Position numbers and translations under genes: made by a program
Assembly (NCBI GenBank): GCA_963556695.1
Contig: CAUWAG010000003.1
Location: forward strand, 6,510,001 to 6,574,000
Reading direction: 5' to 3'
From: Anthostomella pinea
Lineage: Eukaryota; Ascomycota; Sordariomycetes; Xylariales; Xylariaceae
Length of the DNA: 64,000 bases
Shown here: positions 53,576 to 64,000 of the stretch, piece after piece
How the letters are laid out: every line of letters begins with the position of its first letter
Numbering within the stretch: the stretch's first letter is position 1
The notes under the pieces: model-generated
What the model was told of the DNA's origin: nothing
The model's database searches: none
Seen by the model: only the letters and a program-made list of their open reading frames with translations

Positions 53576-54498
53576 ATGGAAGAAGCTGCAGAAGCCGGCA
53601 ACCTCGACGCCGTCAAGAGGTTCCTGCCTAGCTTGCTACTGAGCCACGATCGTACCATTCCTCTCAATGAGAGAGCTGTTGCCGGAGCCAGCGCCGTCCT
53701 CGAACGCTCCATACGCGCCGCCGCCGCCCACGGTCGCATCGACGTCACCCGCTTTTTCATCGCGAACGGGGCAGTCGTCGACGACGAGCTCGTCTGCGCC
53801 GTGCTCACCTCGGGCTCCGTCGAGCTATGCGAGCTCCTCTTCGAACACAAGTGGGACGTCAATCGGAGCTATATAGCTCAGGGAGGTGGCTGGAGGTTCT
53901 CGACACCTCTGCGGTAAGGCCCTGGTAATCCACCCAACCCGCGATCTACAGCTCACAACGTAACAGTGCAGCTCTCGGAAACCCACCCGTCTGTCGCTGG
54001 CTTCTAGAACACGGCGCAAACCCCAACCTCTCCGAGGATGGGTTCACGCCCATCATGGTTGCGGTCCGGCTCCACACGCCCGAGGTGGTCAAGGCTCTGA
54101 TAGAATTCGATGCAGACCCGCGGACGCCGTTGCTGCTACACGCCACAGCCGATGCCTCGAGCACTGCGATAGCCAACCAGAATCCGAATCGCGGCGACCA
54201 GGATAGGATAGAAGTGATGGGCATCTTGCTCCAACACGGCGCCGACGTGAATGAGATGGAGCCGGACCCCAAGTCGAGACCGCGAGATGATCAGCGACGG
54301 AGAAGAACCATGGACACCGGCACGCCGCTGCATTATGCCGTGGCTGCTGGTAATCCTGTTGCTGTGAGCTTTCTGCTGGCACACGGGGCAAATCCCAACC
54401 TACCTAGTTGGTCTGGTCATACACCGCTGCAGGCAGCAGAGGCCCTGGAGTTGAAGTACATCGCAAACATATTGAGAGTCTACGGTCAGATGAAATAG
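53576..54498 (+). CDS. ankyrin-repeat protein
   Basis: Two exons, 53576-53913 and 53967-54498, joined across a 53-nt intron that splits an Arg codon, give 289 residues. About six ankyrin-type repeats cover the whole protein: EAAEAGNLDAVKRFL, RAAAAHGRIDVTRFFIANGA, LVCAVLTSGSVELCELL, AALGNPPVCRWLLEHGANPN, GFTPIMVAVRLHTPEVVKAL and the strong TPLHYAVAAGNPVAVSFLL followed by HGANPNLPSWSGHTPLQAA. No other domain, signal or membrane segment, so a cytosolic binding protein with an unknown partner. Confidence 0.9.
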
Positions 54499-57400
54499 TA
54501 ATGGACATGGGGATTAGAGCATTGGTGGAATTTCGGGGGCTTTTCTGTATTACCACTTACCTCCTCGGGGCTTTCTTAGGATGGAAAGGCTGGAGATTGT
54601 ACGGTCCCGCAGCTCGTCTTTGTTGCTGTCGACTCCTTCCTGGCCTGCCCAGGGCAGCTGTATATATTAAACCATATTCGGAGTCGATAAGCCGTATAGT
54701 CTGGACTCAAGCGACGAGAGTCAAGGGCCTCCTGTTCGACGTAGTGAATGCGTCGCCGTTCACTTTAGCATGCATGAACGAGTGACGTTCTATGTATCAG
54801 TCATATGTACCTAGCCAGTTACCCAACACCACCACGACCGTGGCCCGAGTCTTGTGACAGTCTGTACACGTTGTTCAGGTCCTGATCGCTGGAGAGCCTT
54901 GCTGGAACTGTGCCGCTGCTCGTCAGGTCTGGTCGTACATGCAAATGCAGAAAGAGTCGCGATACTTGAAAATTAATGCGAAGGAGATAGAATTCGCCAA
55001 AGGAACAAATGTCGAGAAGGATCGAACCTTAACCTTAAGTCAACAATACGATACGTCATTAGAACCAGAGCTCCTGGCGTCTGGTCGGTCCTTCCTTCGT
55101 GGACAAGGACAAGGGCAAGGGATCTGTGGTCCGTGTAAAAGTGCACTGGCCCGAGGTGCTCACACCTGTGAGCAGCTGTCGCGACCTGCTCTCGAAGGAT
55201 TCTGTGGACTTGCCCAGCCCTCGTCGCTAGCGCTGTCTACTTCCGGAAGGATTGCTTCTTCCCATTCTGTCCACGAGGGCGTCGAACAATGCGACAGACT
55301 ATTCGCCACATATCATACAAGACTGCGCGCTGAGTACCGGTATTCTCAGCTTCTTGTAAAGCACCTCCTCCCGGTTTCTTGCTGGCTTGCCCTCGCCTCG
55401 AGATGATGGAGCTGAGCTCCCTCGGCTCCATAAATTGGCAGCTGAATGAACCGTTTCCATCCAATTCCTCAATATACCTGTTTGAGGCTCATGTCAACTG
55501 ATCATCCATGCAGTGTGCTTCGGGCATCTGGGATGCCTCAGCGCCATATGGCGAGTGGCGGAAGCTGGATTCTTCACGGCCATGATGCGCAAAGGGGTGT
55601 CCTTCGTCACGTCTTGAAAGCTGAGCAGCAGGTCTGCCTTGGATATTTGAGAACATGTGGAACATACGACCTGATTCTCCCTCCCAACCCCTGAGTCCAG
55701 CAGCACGATCCGTATCTACCATGCCACACGGGTTCGTGAGGCCGCATGCCTGGACAGCCCTTCCGGCAACAGCAAAATACTCAAAGTTGAGCACGACGAG
55801 CACTAGGGTACTTCTGAGATCCAGCCTCGCCAGTTTCTTGCCTGCATCATTTCATGGCAGCATCGAAGCCCATGTCCTCAAATGTTCGAGGCCGCGGTAC
55901 GTACGAAGACGTGGCAGGTGGTATAATCATACCACCACCTAAGTCGTGAACATGCGACACCACAGCATACCATGAACACGCCCCCGTTTCGCGGTGATCC
56001 CACACTGAGCTGATGGGTCAACCTGAATGAGTTCATTGTTAGAATTTCGTAATAGCCTATCAAAGGACGTCCCTGCCAAGCCATAGGACTTGCTCACTTT
56101 CCTATAACTTGCTTCCGTATCAATATGGACTGCGGTCACTTCCGAAGGCCGTGTAGGGAAAAGGGGTGCGGGGAAGCACGGTTCTTATCCCTTTGCCTTC
56201 TGCCAGTCTCCGGTTTCGGTGCCAGCCTTGTTCTCTTGGCCGCTCATCTACTCTATTCTAGGCAGCAGCAAGGCTCGGATTATCTAGTGGGGCAATGCAT
56301 AGCTATGATGATATATTCCGCGTTGACGACAACCTTCAGTTTGCGCACTTCATACTCATCTCAACCCTTGCAGCTCAACGACGCTTTCCCGATGCAAAGT
56401 CTTTAGCAGGAATTTAGCATTCTAGCGTCTTATTCTAAGCCATTTCTCCTCTGACCTCTTCCTTATATATTTCTGCATCTCCATCAGGCTGTCGTAGTGG
56501 CAACATGTCGCCACGACTGGGTTACTTTTCGTCCGCCACGCGCGTCAATCTTTGGTCTCAGCTAAGATCCGCCATAGAATCGCCCTTGGCCTGGATGATG
56601 ATTTACGCTCTCATTAACTCGGTCGTCAGACCATATCTTCTTTTGCATACCTTGTAGGAATATCCACTTGCCAGATCCTTGGTAACTAGGCTGACTATAG
56701 GTAGATTACTGGCATTGTTTCGTGTATCGTGCCTCGTTCTTTTGCGCAGGACCTGGAAGGACTTGAAGCTGTAAGCATCTACGCGACTACCAGACGACAT
56801 CGGATTTAATTCCCAATAGCGAACTAATGATCGCTTCGGTGATGGTCTTACTCCCGACAGCTTTGATATTGTTGCTTTCTGATCCTGCTCCTACACAAAT
56901 TATTCAACATTTCCCCATGCTTATGATATTTATGTACATGATGGCTGATCAGCTAGCGCTGTGCTTTCGTGTCATGAGTCGGTTTGCCCAAAAAAGAAGT
57001 CCATATTGTGACAATCAGGCCTGCACTGCGCTGGTCAGGGCTGATGGGTTGAAATATCTAGATTCAACGATATCTAAGGAAGAAGAGGCAAGGTCGGAAG
57101 AGAACGGGGAAGCTAGGGGTATATATGTACATAAATATGTGGAGGTATTATGTAATACCGTAACACATATTGATTCCCGCCGGGGTTTCCCTTTCCTGAT
57201 CTGGAGAGAAAGAGACTGGGTTCGGCCCTTTGAATACACGCAAGAGGATATCATGGTGAGAAGGTTCCACGCATGCATGGAGAAGCAGACGAAGATCCGG
57301 CTTCGTCAAGTGAGGTACACGCCCGAAACAGGTACAACATATCGATCCCGACAGGACAGACTTCCGACATAGTGCAAAACGACCAGAAACCTGCTTTGAT

Positions 57401-57576
57401 GACCTTGCAAGGGTCGCACTCCCTTTCCCACATGCTGCCGGCCCTCAAACTACGACTCTCGAGGGCTAGGAGAAGCTTCGTATTCTCTAGAATACCTACG
57501 GGTGCAATAAGAGTCTCATGGAGCTGCGCATGTTTTGTCATCATTCCCTGCACCTCTTGCTGACTGATCTTCGCAG
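54499..57576. other. long stretch without a confident gene
   Basis: Several medium open frames (54939-55406 +, 55489-55803 -, 56827-57372 +) have no recognisable domain. Upstream exons of the next gene must lie at the right end. The stretch at about 55825-55905 is related to 58845-58925 (minus strand); both encode FLPASF(R/H)GSIEAH in one frame. Confidence 0.4.
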
Positions 57577-58563
57577 AGATGTGGTAAAAGTGTTCATTTG
57601 GACGTACCCGAAGGGCGGAATGAAGCTGCAATAGCATTCGCTCAAGAAGCTCCAGGATCGCCAGGCTCTATCTCTGTGACTTCCAGTACCTCAGACAGCG
57701 GATCTGATGACTCTCCTGCAAACCCAAGATCGTGGTCAAGCACAGCCGCTTCAAGCAATTCGCCCGAAGAAACTACATCTGCCGTCCAGCCCTCTCAGCC
57801 AGTCGGTATCCCGAACATAGCACCAGGGACCAAGAAACACCTTTTGCTGTGCGTCAACACAGGACTGCACCAGATCAAGCTCGCCCATATTGACCTGACA
57901 TATATCGGAAGCGACGGAGTGATGTATAGGCGCATCAGAGCTACTTACGATGACATGCGAGGTACCTTCAGGAAAAATCTCTTCGTCGTACCCAAAAGCG
58001 TCGAATACGTCAAGGTGAGCTAGCCCCTGTCTTCCCTTCCCAACATTGGCGTCGCGTGAAACTGAACTCCACAGTTCGATCTTATCAACAGACGGAAAAC
58101 AGGGGCCGGTGTAGGAAACTACGAGAAGATCTCTATCCCTTCCATCAAAGATGTTATGGCAGGAGAATATGCCTTCTCTCCATGTCCTCCGTCTATAGGC
58201 AGTGTCCCCATACAATCCCACCTCTTTATGCACTCCTTCATCGATCCTGGAGATCACATAGGACAGAAATCGGTCATGCGACTGCCCAAGAAGGTTGGGA
58301 AGAAGCTGATTTGTCGAGGGCCACTCGATCATGACACCGCTCTGCTATATGGCTGGGGCATCTACATAGTCGAAGAGTTGAACGAGGAGGCGGTGGCGTA
58401 CTTTCTGACTGTTGTTATGGTCATCATCTTGGCCGTAACTATGCCCTGGAGTTCTGTCAAGCAGGATACACAAGGGGGCATGGGAATTGGACAGTTTGCT
58501 CTGGCTTTTACCGCCTTATTTCTGACTATGGGGCTCATTTCGATGAAAATCATGATGGCATGA
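57577..58563 (+). CDS. conserved fungal membrane protein, 5' end unresolved
   Basis: Two exons are clear: 57577 (after acceptor TTCGCAG)-58014 and 58075-58563, joined in phase 0. There is no ATG in the first of these, so at least one upstream exon is missing from this model. The protein has a Ser/Thr-rich low-complexity segment, then a globular part (KKHLLLCVNTGLHQIKLAHI; DDMRGTFRKNLFVVPKSVEY) and ends with GWGIYIVEELNEEA and two hydrophobic helices (VAYFLTVVMVIILAVTMPW; FALAFTALFLTMGLISMKI) separated by VKQDTQGGMGIG. The GWGIY(F/I)VEGLN plus two-helix ending is shared by many fungal hypothetical proteins; function unknown. Confidence 0.7.
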
Positions 58564-58945
58564 GGAGCCTCAGCTGTATATAACTATGGCATCATATCTT
58601 TCATCCCATTCCCGCATGTACTGACGTTGTATTCAGTCTGCGAGTCAACATCAGAGCGCTACCCTAGCACGCTCCCTTGACGGTGCCGAAGAACCCATGG
58701 AACAGCCTAGAGCGGGGCCCGGACCTGAGTACTTTCCGCACTAGCTCGCTGGCCAGACCGAGACGAAGATACAGAGCGGCATAGGTTCGATGCGTATGCC
58801 GTGCCTGACTCTGGCGTTCTCGCATGTGCTGAGGGGCTATCTTGGCGAGATTCGGCCTCGAACTTTGAGGCATGGGCCTCGATACTGCCACGAAACGATG
58901 CAGGCAAGAAGGTGGCGATGTAGGATCTCCGAGTCTGTGGGAGTT

Positions 58946-59240
58946 CAGTATGGTCTGTATTGGAAGGGAAGAAGGATAGCTGGTGGGGATAAGTGGGAAA
59001 GTGAAGGTGATCCCACAGGATGACACATATATGTGCTCACGCTGGATAAGCCACTGAGCAGGTATTCTGACACGCCCTCTCAAACTGAGGTCATCACCAA
59101 GTTTAAACCTGAGTGATTCTTCCAACATCTGATGGTTGCCACGCCCTCTGACCTCAACAGTGCCACCACACCTTGATAACCCTCCTGTGCCACGCCCCCC
59201 GAGATAGTGGGGTCACGCCCTGTAGATAGGGGCGCCTCTG
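58946..59240 (-). mobile_element. LTR retroelement remnant (3' end and LTR)
   Basis: On the minus strand a GAGAGGGCG polypurine stretch (plus about 59073-59085) stands directly before TGTCAGAATACCTGC, as GAGAGGGCG stands before the LTR in the complete Copia element. The LTR would run from 59072 down to about 58950. Upstream internal sequence repeats the CTCAG...AGAGGGCG motif several times (59085-59240). About 55 bp of this LTR recur at 60056-60111. Confidence 0.55.
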
Positions 59241-59243
59241 ACC

Positions 59244-59669
59244 TCAGGACTCTGCCGTGAGCTCATCCGTCGAGTTGTTCGCCGCGGCAACAGGCTCGTC
59301 CCACGGATTGTACTTGAAATAGCATCGAGCCATACGTTCGTGCTTCTCGCAGTTGGCCACTGCATAGCCGTTGTCGACGGCATCATGAAGGCATGGCGCG
59401 CAGGCCTGCCAGCAGTGTTTAGAATTCCTCCAGGCGTAGCCGGTCAACAAAAAGCCGTAGTAGACGCATTGCCACCAGTCCTCCTTCCACCCTTTATCAG
59501 TTCCGGTACCTATTTTCATGCGGTCAATGCAGGTGTGCATCTCGCGCTTCACTGCCTCGATACTCGGGGGGTATGGGAAGGAGTCGATTTGTCTGGGTTG
59601 GCAATGCAACCCCCCTAGAACTGTAGGGATGACTGCAAGCAGAGCAGCTGCGATGATGGTGGAGCGCAT
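59244..59669 (-). CDS. small secreted cysteine-rich protein
   Basis: 141 residues in one exon. Start chosen at ATG 59669, where an ideal signal peptide begins (RSTIIAAALLAVIPTVLGG); the longer in-frame start at 59780 would bury it. The mature part has eight cysteines (HC, TC, QC, HC, AC, PC, NC, RC), consistent with four disulphides, and a potential N-glycosylation site (NNST). No known domain recognised. Size, signal peptide and cysteines resemble secreted effector-like proteins of fungi, but that role is only a possibility. The gene sits between LTR remnants, and about 29 bp of its upstream region (59744-59773) match an LTR segment at 58953-58982. Confidence 0.75.
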   Translation of the reverse strand: MRSTIIAAALLAVIPTVLGGLHCQPRQIDSFPYPPSIEAVKREMHTCIDRMKIGTGTDKGWKEDWWQCVYYGFLLTGYAWRNSKHCWQACAPCLHDAVDNGYAVANCEKHERMARCYFKYNPWDEPVAAANNSTDELTAES

Positions 59670-59963
59670 GGTGAAGTTTTGGTCTCGAAGCTGGGTTGTG
59701 TGGGGTTTGGTGTGGGATTGGGTGCAAATCTTGATTTCGGAATTGTCTATATTGGAAGGGAAGAAAGATAGCTGATCCATGGGTGAACCATCCTACTTAA
59801 ATAGGCGCGAAAGCGACCTCTGGCGCTGCGAAGCAGACGAAGGTTTCACTGGCACCATTGGCGTTGAGGTTTGGGGAGAAGGCGAACAGTGTTCAGCCAT
59901 GAGCCACCAAAAGATAAACCAAAAAAACCGATCACATGCTCAAGGTTGCGGCAGAGCCTGAAT

Positions 59964-60111
59964 TGGTTCCACAACATCGACACCGTCTCCCACTCTGCTG
60001 GGTTGGGAACACGAAGCTACTGACAGCTACCCAGTCAAGTGATCCCATAAGATAAATCATAACACATACACGTGCTCAAGCTAGACAAGCCACTGGGCAG
60101 GTATTCTGACA
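59964..60111 (-). mobile_element. short solo LTR, possible 4-bp TSD
   Basis: Minus strand starts TGTCAGAATACCTGCCCAGTGG and ends GGAACCA. GAAT flanks both sides on the plus strand (59960-59963, 60112-60115). The first 55 bp match the LTR remnant ending at 59072. Confidence 0.5.
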
Positions 60112-60115
60112 GAAT

Positions 60116-61857
60116 GACCCTAGTGCTCGTCGTGCTCAACCTTGACTTTTAGCTGTTGCCGGAAGAGCTGTCTAGGCGTAGGGCCCCGCCGTCTTTGAGA
60201 ACCCGAATGCCGGTACAGTCGAGTTGCGGGCACTTTCTGTCAGACGACTACACGAGTCTCATCTTTATCTTTATTTTTCTCAGATGTATAACGATCTTGA
60301 CATCGAGCTTAAACAATTTGATGTTGGTTGTGTAAGGTTAATTCTGGCCCATATTCATCAGGATGCGTAATCGTCATGCTCGAGGACTCGAACTGGCTTC
60401 TTGAGTTGGTAGGGTCGAGTGTCCAGTGGTTGGATGGCCTAGACCATTCAAGTCGGAATTAGAGAGGGACGGTGAAAAGAGCCAAACTTCTCATGAGCTA
60501 CTCATCTTCCTAGGATGTAAGTATGGTAAAATGGCACAGAGCGGGTCATATAGTTCCAGTTTGAAGCAGATTTCTTCAGGAAATCCTTGTCTCCTGCACA
60601 TATATCGACGACACGAGCTGAAGATTGCTCTCTGGCTGCGAAGGGGAGGTCAGGGATGTATCCAAAACGCGACTGACGTAGGTCCAGAAGCTGGGAACCT
60701 CGAGGAATAAGTGTGCTTTGCTGGTATTCTTAAAGATCGGCGTCATGGAATACAAAGTGCAGGTTCCGTTCTTTACGAAGCTCCGCCACGATTCTGCATG
60801 TCGTGAAGTCAAGGAGTACAAGTATTCAACATGCTTGGCTGAGGTGCTTTTCAAGGCAAGATACTTATGAGATACTATAGTAGGTAGGAAAGGGGTAAAT
60901 TGCAATACTTGGTGTCTTATGCCTGGGTTAAAAATTTAATTTTTTTTGAGCAGTGTCCCACTCCATGCCGTTAGGTACGCATGTCTTGTGCCAGGTTAGA
61001 CTGTGCCAGACAATGGAGCCGTCATGATCATGATCAAAACGGCTGAGCCCAGTGAGGAAGGCCTCTCGTGGATAACATGTATTTTGCTCATCCTTATTTA
61101 AGGAGGAAGACCGCCCACCTTGTTTTATTGCTTCAATTTGTGATCAAGCTGGTCTTTGTCAGATGGTTAGGGACACGAAGGTGGGTTCCCGTCTTTCGGT
61201 GTATTTGGGTTTGGCTCCTCCCTTCCGGTCGAAGAGCTTAATAATAAAATAAATCGTTTCCGGCTAAAGTACTCATCAATGATCCAAAAGAACGATCTGG
61301 GTTATATGTATCTACCCCACCACCGCATTTGCACATATCTTGGACCCCGCAAAATGCGAAAATAGGGGTCCTGCCAATGCGGAGACAGAGCCTTGTGATT
61401 GGGCCAACCAGCCGGAGTTGCCCGTTTGGGATTCTGTTCAGCATGCGATGACGATGATGACTTTGGGGAAGGAAGATTGCCTATGCGCTCATAATGCGAG
61501 TCGGCTTGCTTCATATTGAAGGTTGAGATCGTTGACTGGAGTCTGGAGTGTGTGTCGTGGTCTTCAAAGCCTGTCCTACTGGGAGTCAGTTGGACTATAA
61601 GCAGCGCCGGCTTCATCGGCCAAGCCCTGACCACAGCCCTCATCCCTTCTTGCCAACACTGCAGCTCACCATAACCGACATGGTCGAGCCGCCCGCGCCC
61701 GCCTCCGCCTCCCCAGATACCGTCGTGGTGTTCCCCAGCAGCATGGCCGTGTACTGGCCCGCGAATCCGGCGCGATCACGAGCGAGACCACGTGTCTCGT
61801 GAGTCGTGCCGCAGTCGAGCTACAGGACTCAGAAGCTGATCCCGAGATGTACGTTAA
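60116..61857. other. intergenic, nothing recognised
   Basis: About 1.7 kb with only short overlapping frames on both strands. Confidence 0.35.
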
Positions 61858-62385
61858 AGATTCTCACAGCGCAGGCTGGGGCGAGTAGTGACGCGCTCGT
61901 GGGCTATTTCAGGGATGTGGCGGATGTGAGCCCAATTCCGTTATGATGAGAGTTGCTAGAATCTGGTTGAGCATATGTAAAACTTCCAAAAGTATTGATC
62001 TTGCGTTTAGTCTAGTTCCTTGGTGTAACATCGGGTATCGACCTCAATTTAGACCAGCTCTTAGCTCTAGTTGCGTACCCGAATCGTGAACACGAAACTG
62101 ACATGTGGTAACGTGGTGAAGCTCATGCTGCTTACTTCCAAGTTCGAGCCGCAATATTTCTACGTATATGGCGGTAGCAGGGACTTTTTACTGCCGACAA
62201 GGCACGCAGGCAGCATCGGCTGCGTTACCGGCATGGTAACGTATTTCTCAAGTCAACGTCCCGGGTTTACGATCTGTTTAGAGAGGCTGTTCAATATGCG
62301 AAAGTCGTATACGGCACTCAAGGATGATATGAAGAAGTGCATGTTGGACACGCTGAAGAGACTGGAGGAGTTGAGAGGGCGTTGA
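61858..62385 (+). pseudogene. dihydrodipicolinate synthase / HOGA-family aldolase remnant
   Basis: Three pieces of one protein in different frames: ALVGYFRDVADVSPIPL (61890-61945, then stop), IDLNLDQLLALVAYPN (about 62038-62085) and, after a one-base shift, VNTKLTCGNVVKL followed by FYVYGGSRDFLLPTRHAG and SIGCVTGMV to the stop at 62385. The order matches the second half of the DHDPS/4-hydroxy-2-oxoglutarate aldolase barrel, where K in 'TKLTCGN' is the usual Schiff-base lysine region. The N-terminal half is absent or unrecognisable. Confidence 0.6.
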
Positions 62386-63747
62386 TGGGGAGAAAGGGGG
62401 CTCCTGGTCTGAATGGGACGCCACATCAGTCTCTTGCTGAGTACTGAAGCAGCTGTCATTGCTGAGATGTTCAAACAGGGGCTGCATGTGACCAAGATCT
62501 GTATACCTTCAACTTGATGGTGCGGACGCGTTGCTATGATGTGTATCGGAGTGAGGCCCATTGCTCACCGCTCTTGAATGATGGCTGAACATCTTTGAAA
62601 TTGGTCTCGATTATCACGAGGCATACTCGAGCTCGGCACCAATTGCCAAAAACCTCCCCTGTAACAAGTTTGATGGCCTGTAAGAGGCAGATGTTCGACG
62701 TTCATTCGTTGTTGCAATGCCAGTCACCACCGAAGTGCGAAACACGTCGGTGGACACAACATGCTGTAGAGACACCAAGCTAGGATGAATATCGGTGCGC
62801 TTGCAGAAGAAACTCGCACAAAATGCTCTGGCCGGTGCAATGCTCTGAGCATAAGGCGATATTTCTGTTCCAACTGTCAACTTTATTCCGTAGATGTTGG
62901 CACCTCATCCTCGGCACCTTGCTTGCGTCCGGACCGGTCAGTCCGTCCAAGTGGCAAATTCGCCTCAAGACGTTGGATACTCTGAAAAGACGGCGACCTT
63001 GTTAGCTTCGACCAGTATGCCTCACGCCATGTATAATCCGATCTGTTGTGCTGGTTGTCTCACTGGCCGGGGTTTTGCATATTTTTCAAAGGATGTTCTA
63101 GAAAACTCAAACAAATCTTCGGACCGCTTGAACTGTATCACGGGCTGAGAATAGGATGGGACGAAGATGAGGTGGACGAGAGCCATCATGTACGAGCTGA
63201 GCCCTACAGGGGTTGTGGATGAGACAACTAGCGCCCAATAGGTAACCAGCCGAAGAATTTTCGGTCCCACGCCGGTCGGGCGTGCAATCCAATTGGAAAT
63301 GGTCTGAGCTTCAGCGAGCGAGTCACTGGCCGACTGGATCACAGGGAAACATGCCGTTAACGTTACTGTAGAATGCAGTGAGATAGCTGCACGGGCCAGA
63401 ACCTCGGCGGCAGGTGCCAGGGGGGTGCGCCCCAATTGACCAACCACGACAACCCCACAATCCTTTCGCGGCCGTGACCGTTTTTTGCCTTCCGTTGTCG
63501 CTCTCTTTTCCAGTTCCTCTCTCGACACACCTCCGTGTCACAACTTCGACTGCAACTATCGTGGCACAATTAACCGATACTCGACCGCTCGCCAGACTCG
63601 CTGGAAGGTCGTACTTGGAGGAGGACTGAACCCGCAAGGAGTATAAGCTGCGAACAGCTCCCTATTGTCGCCTTTCCCTGATTCACTTTGGCGCTTCAAC
63701 TCTGCTCTTTCACTGCTTCTCGGAAATCTCCCCTCACTTTGTCCACC
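62386..63747. other. intergenic, nothing recognised
   Basis: No convincing gene. The minus-strand frame 63022-63528 (168 residues) has no recognisable domain and covers the promoter of the next gene. CT-rich leader at 63440-63747. Confidence 0.35.
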
Positions 63748-64000
63748 ATGCTCCGAACCAGACAAGCAACCAAGGCCGTAAGGGCCTTGGCCCAGACGTC
63801 GCGACAGCAGCAACGCTCCTTTACTGCTTCGCCCGCACCCACTGCCATACAGACCACCAAGAAAGGCCCGGCAACCGTGAGGAATCAGACCACTGCCGCC
63901 CAGTCGACACCGTACGTCCACCACCCACATATAGGTCGCGTGATATGGGGGATTGGCTGCTAACATGTCGAACTATGCAGTCAGATCAGAGCTGCGCCTG
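63748..64000 (+). CDS. mitochondrial precursor protein, 5' part only
   Basis: First exon 63748-63911, intron 63912-63980 (GTACGT...CTAAC...GCAG), second exon from 63981 running off the window. The first 35 residues are rich in Arg, Ala, Thr and Gln with no acidic residue (LRTRQATKAVRALAQTSRQ), a typical mitochondrial targeting peptide; the likely cleavage region is QQRSFTASP. What follows is too short to identify. Confidence 0.75.

Noticed and set aside
54939..55406. 155-residue plus-strand frame
   Set aside because: No recognisable motif or splice context; probably chance.
63022..63528. 168-residue minus-strand frame upstream of the mitochondrial precursor
   Set aside because: No domain and it would overlap that gene's promoter; not supported.

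Overview
The window is nuclear DNA of a filamentous ascomycete (Pezizomycotina). Genes have short GT-AG introns of about 47-60 nt with CTAAC-like branch sites. The proteins include fungal families: SAT4/rhodopsin-domain membrane proteins, UstYa-like DUF3328 and DUF3435 recombinases. Two very AT-rich blocks look like sequence mutated by RIP (repeat-induced point mutation, C to T in repeats). The class or species cannot be fixed from sequence alone.

Left arm (1-16.9 kb): about 6.6 kb with no recognisable gene, then PRP4 kinase (-), TMA7 (+), a glutathione S-transferase (-), a SAT4-family membrane protein whose 5' half does not join in frame, and a UstYa-like gene with five HXXHC-type exons but an in-frame stop and a frameshift.

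Centre (16,947-42,094): the most striking feature. A perfect 26-bp inverted repeat lies at both ends and is immediately flanked by the same 6-bp direct repeat AAGTAA, so 25.1 kb looks like one inserted unit. Inside are two AT-rich arms made of decayed copies of a common repeat. Between them lie a broken DUF3435 tyrosine-recombinase gene (the family of Starship 'captains'), a tRNA-derived SINE, a broken LINE with a second 3' end, a full-length Copia element with apparently identical LTRs that splits an open reading frame, and a kinase-like gene. At least seven further 200-425 bp elements sit in the AT-rich arms like islands of normal composition. They have TG...CA ends and most have 5-bp target duplications, so they look like solo LTRs.

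Right arm (42.1-64 kb): a decayed small secreted protein gene at the border, an AIF/AMID-like FAD oxidoreductase (-), a GNAT acetyltransferase (-), a solo LTR inside a tRNA-like sequence, a PAQR/haemolysin-III receptor (+), a TFIIIC WD-repeat subunit (-), an ankyrin protein (+), a conserved fungal membrane protein (+), an eight-cysteine secreted protein (-) between LTR remnants, a dihydrodipicolinate-synthase-family pseudogene, and the start of a mitochondrial precursor gene that runs off the end.

Housekeeping genes (PRP4, TMA7, TFIIIC) are intact. The genes nearest the AT-rich element are the broken ones, as expected if mutation leaks from a silenced repeat region into its edges.
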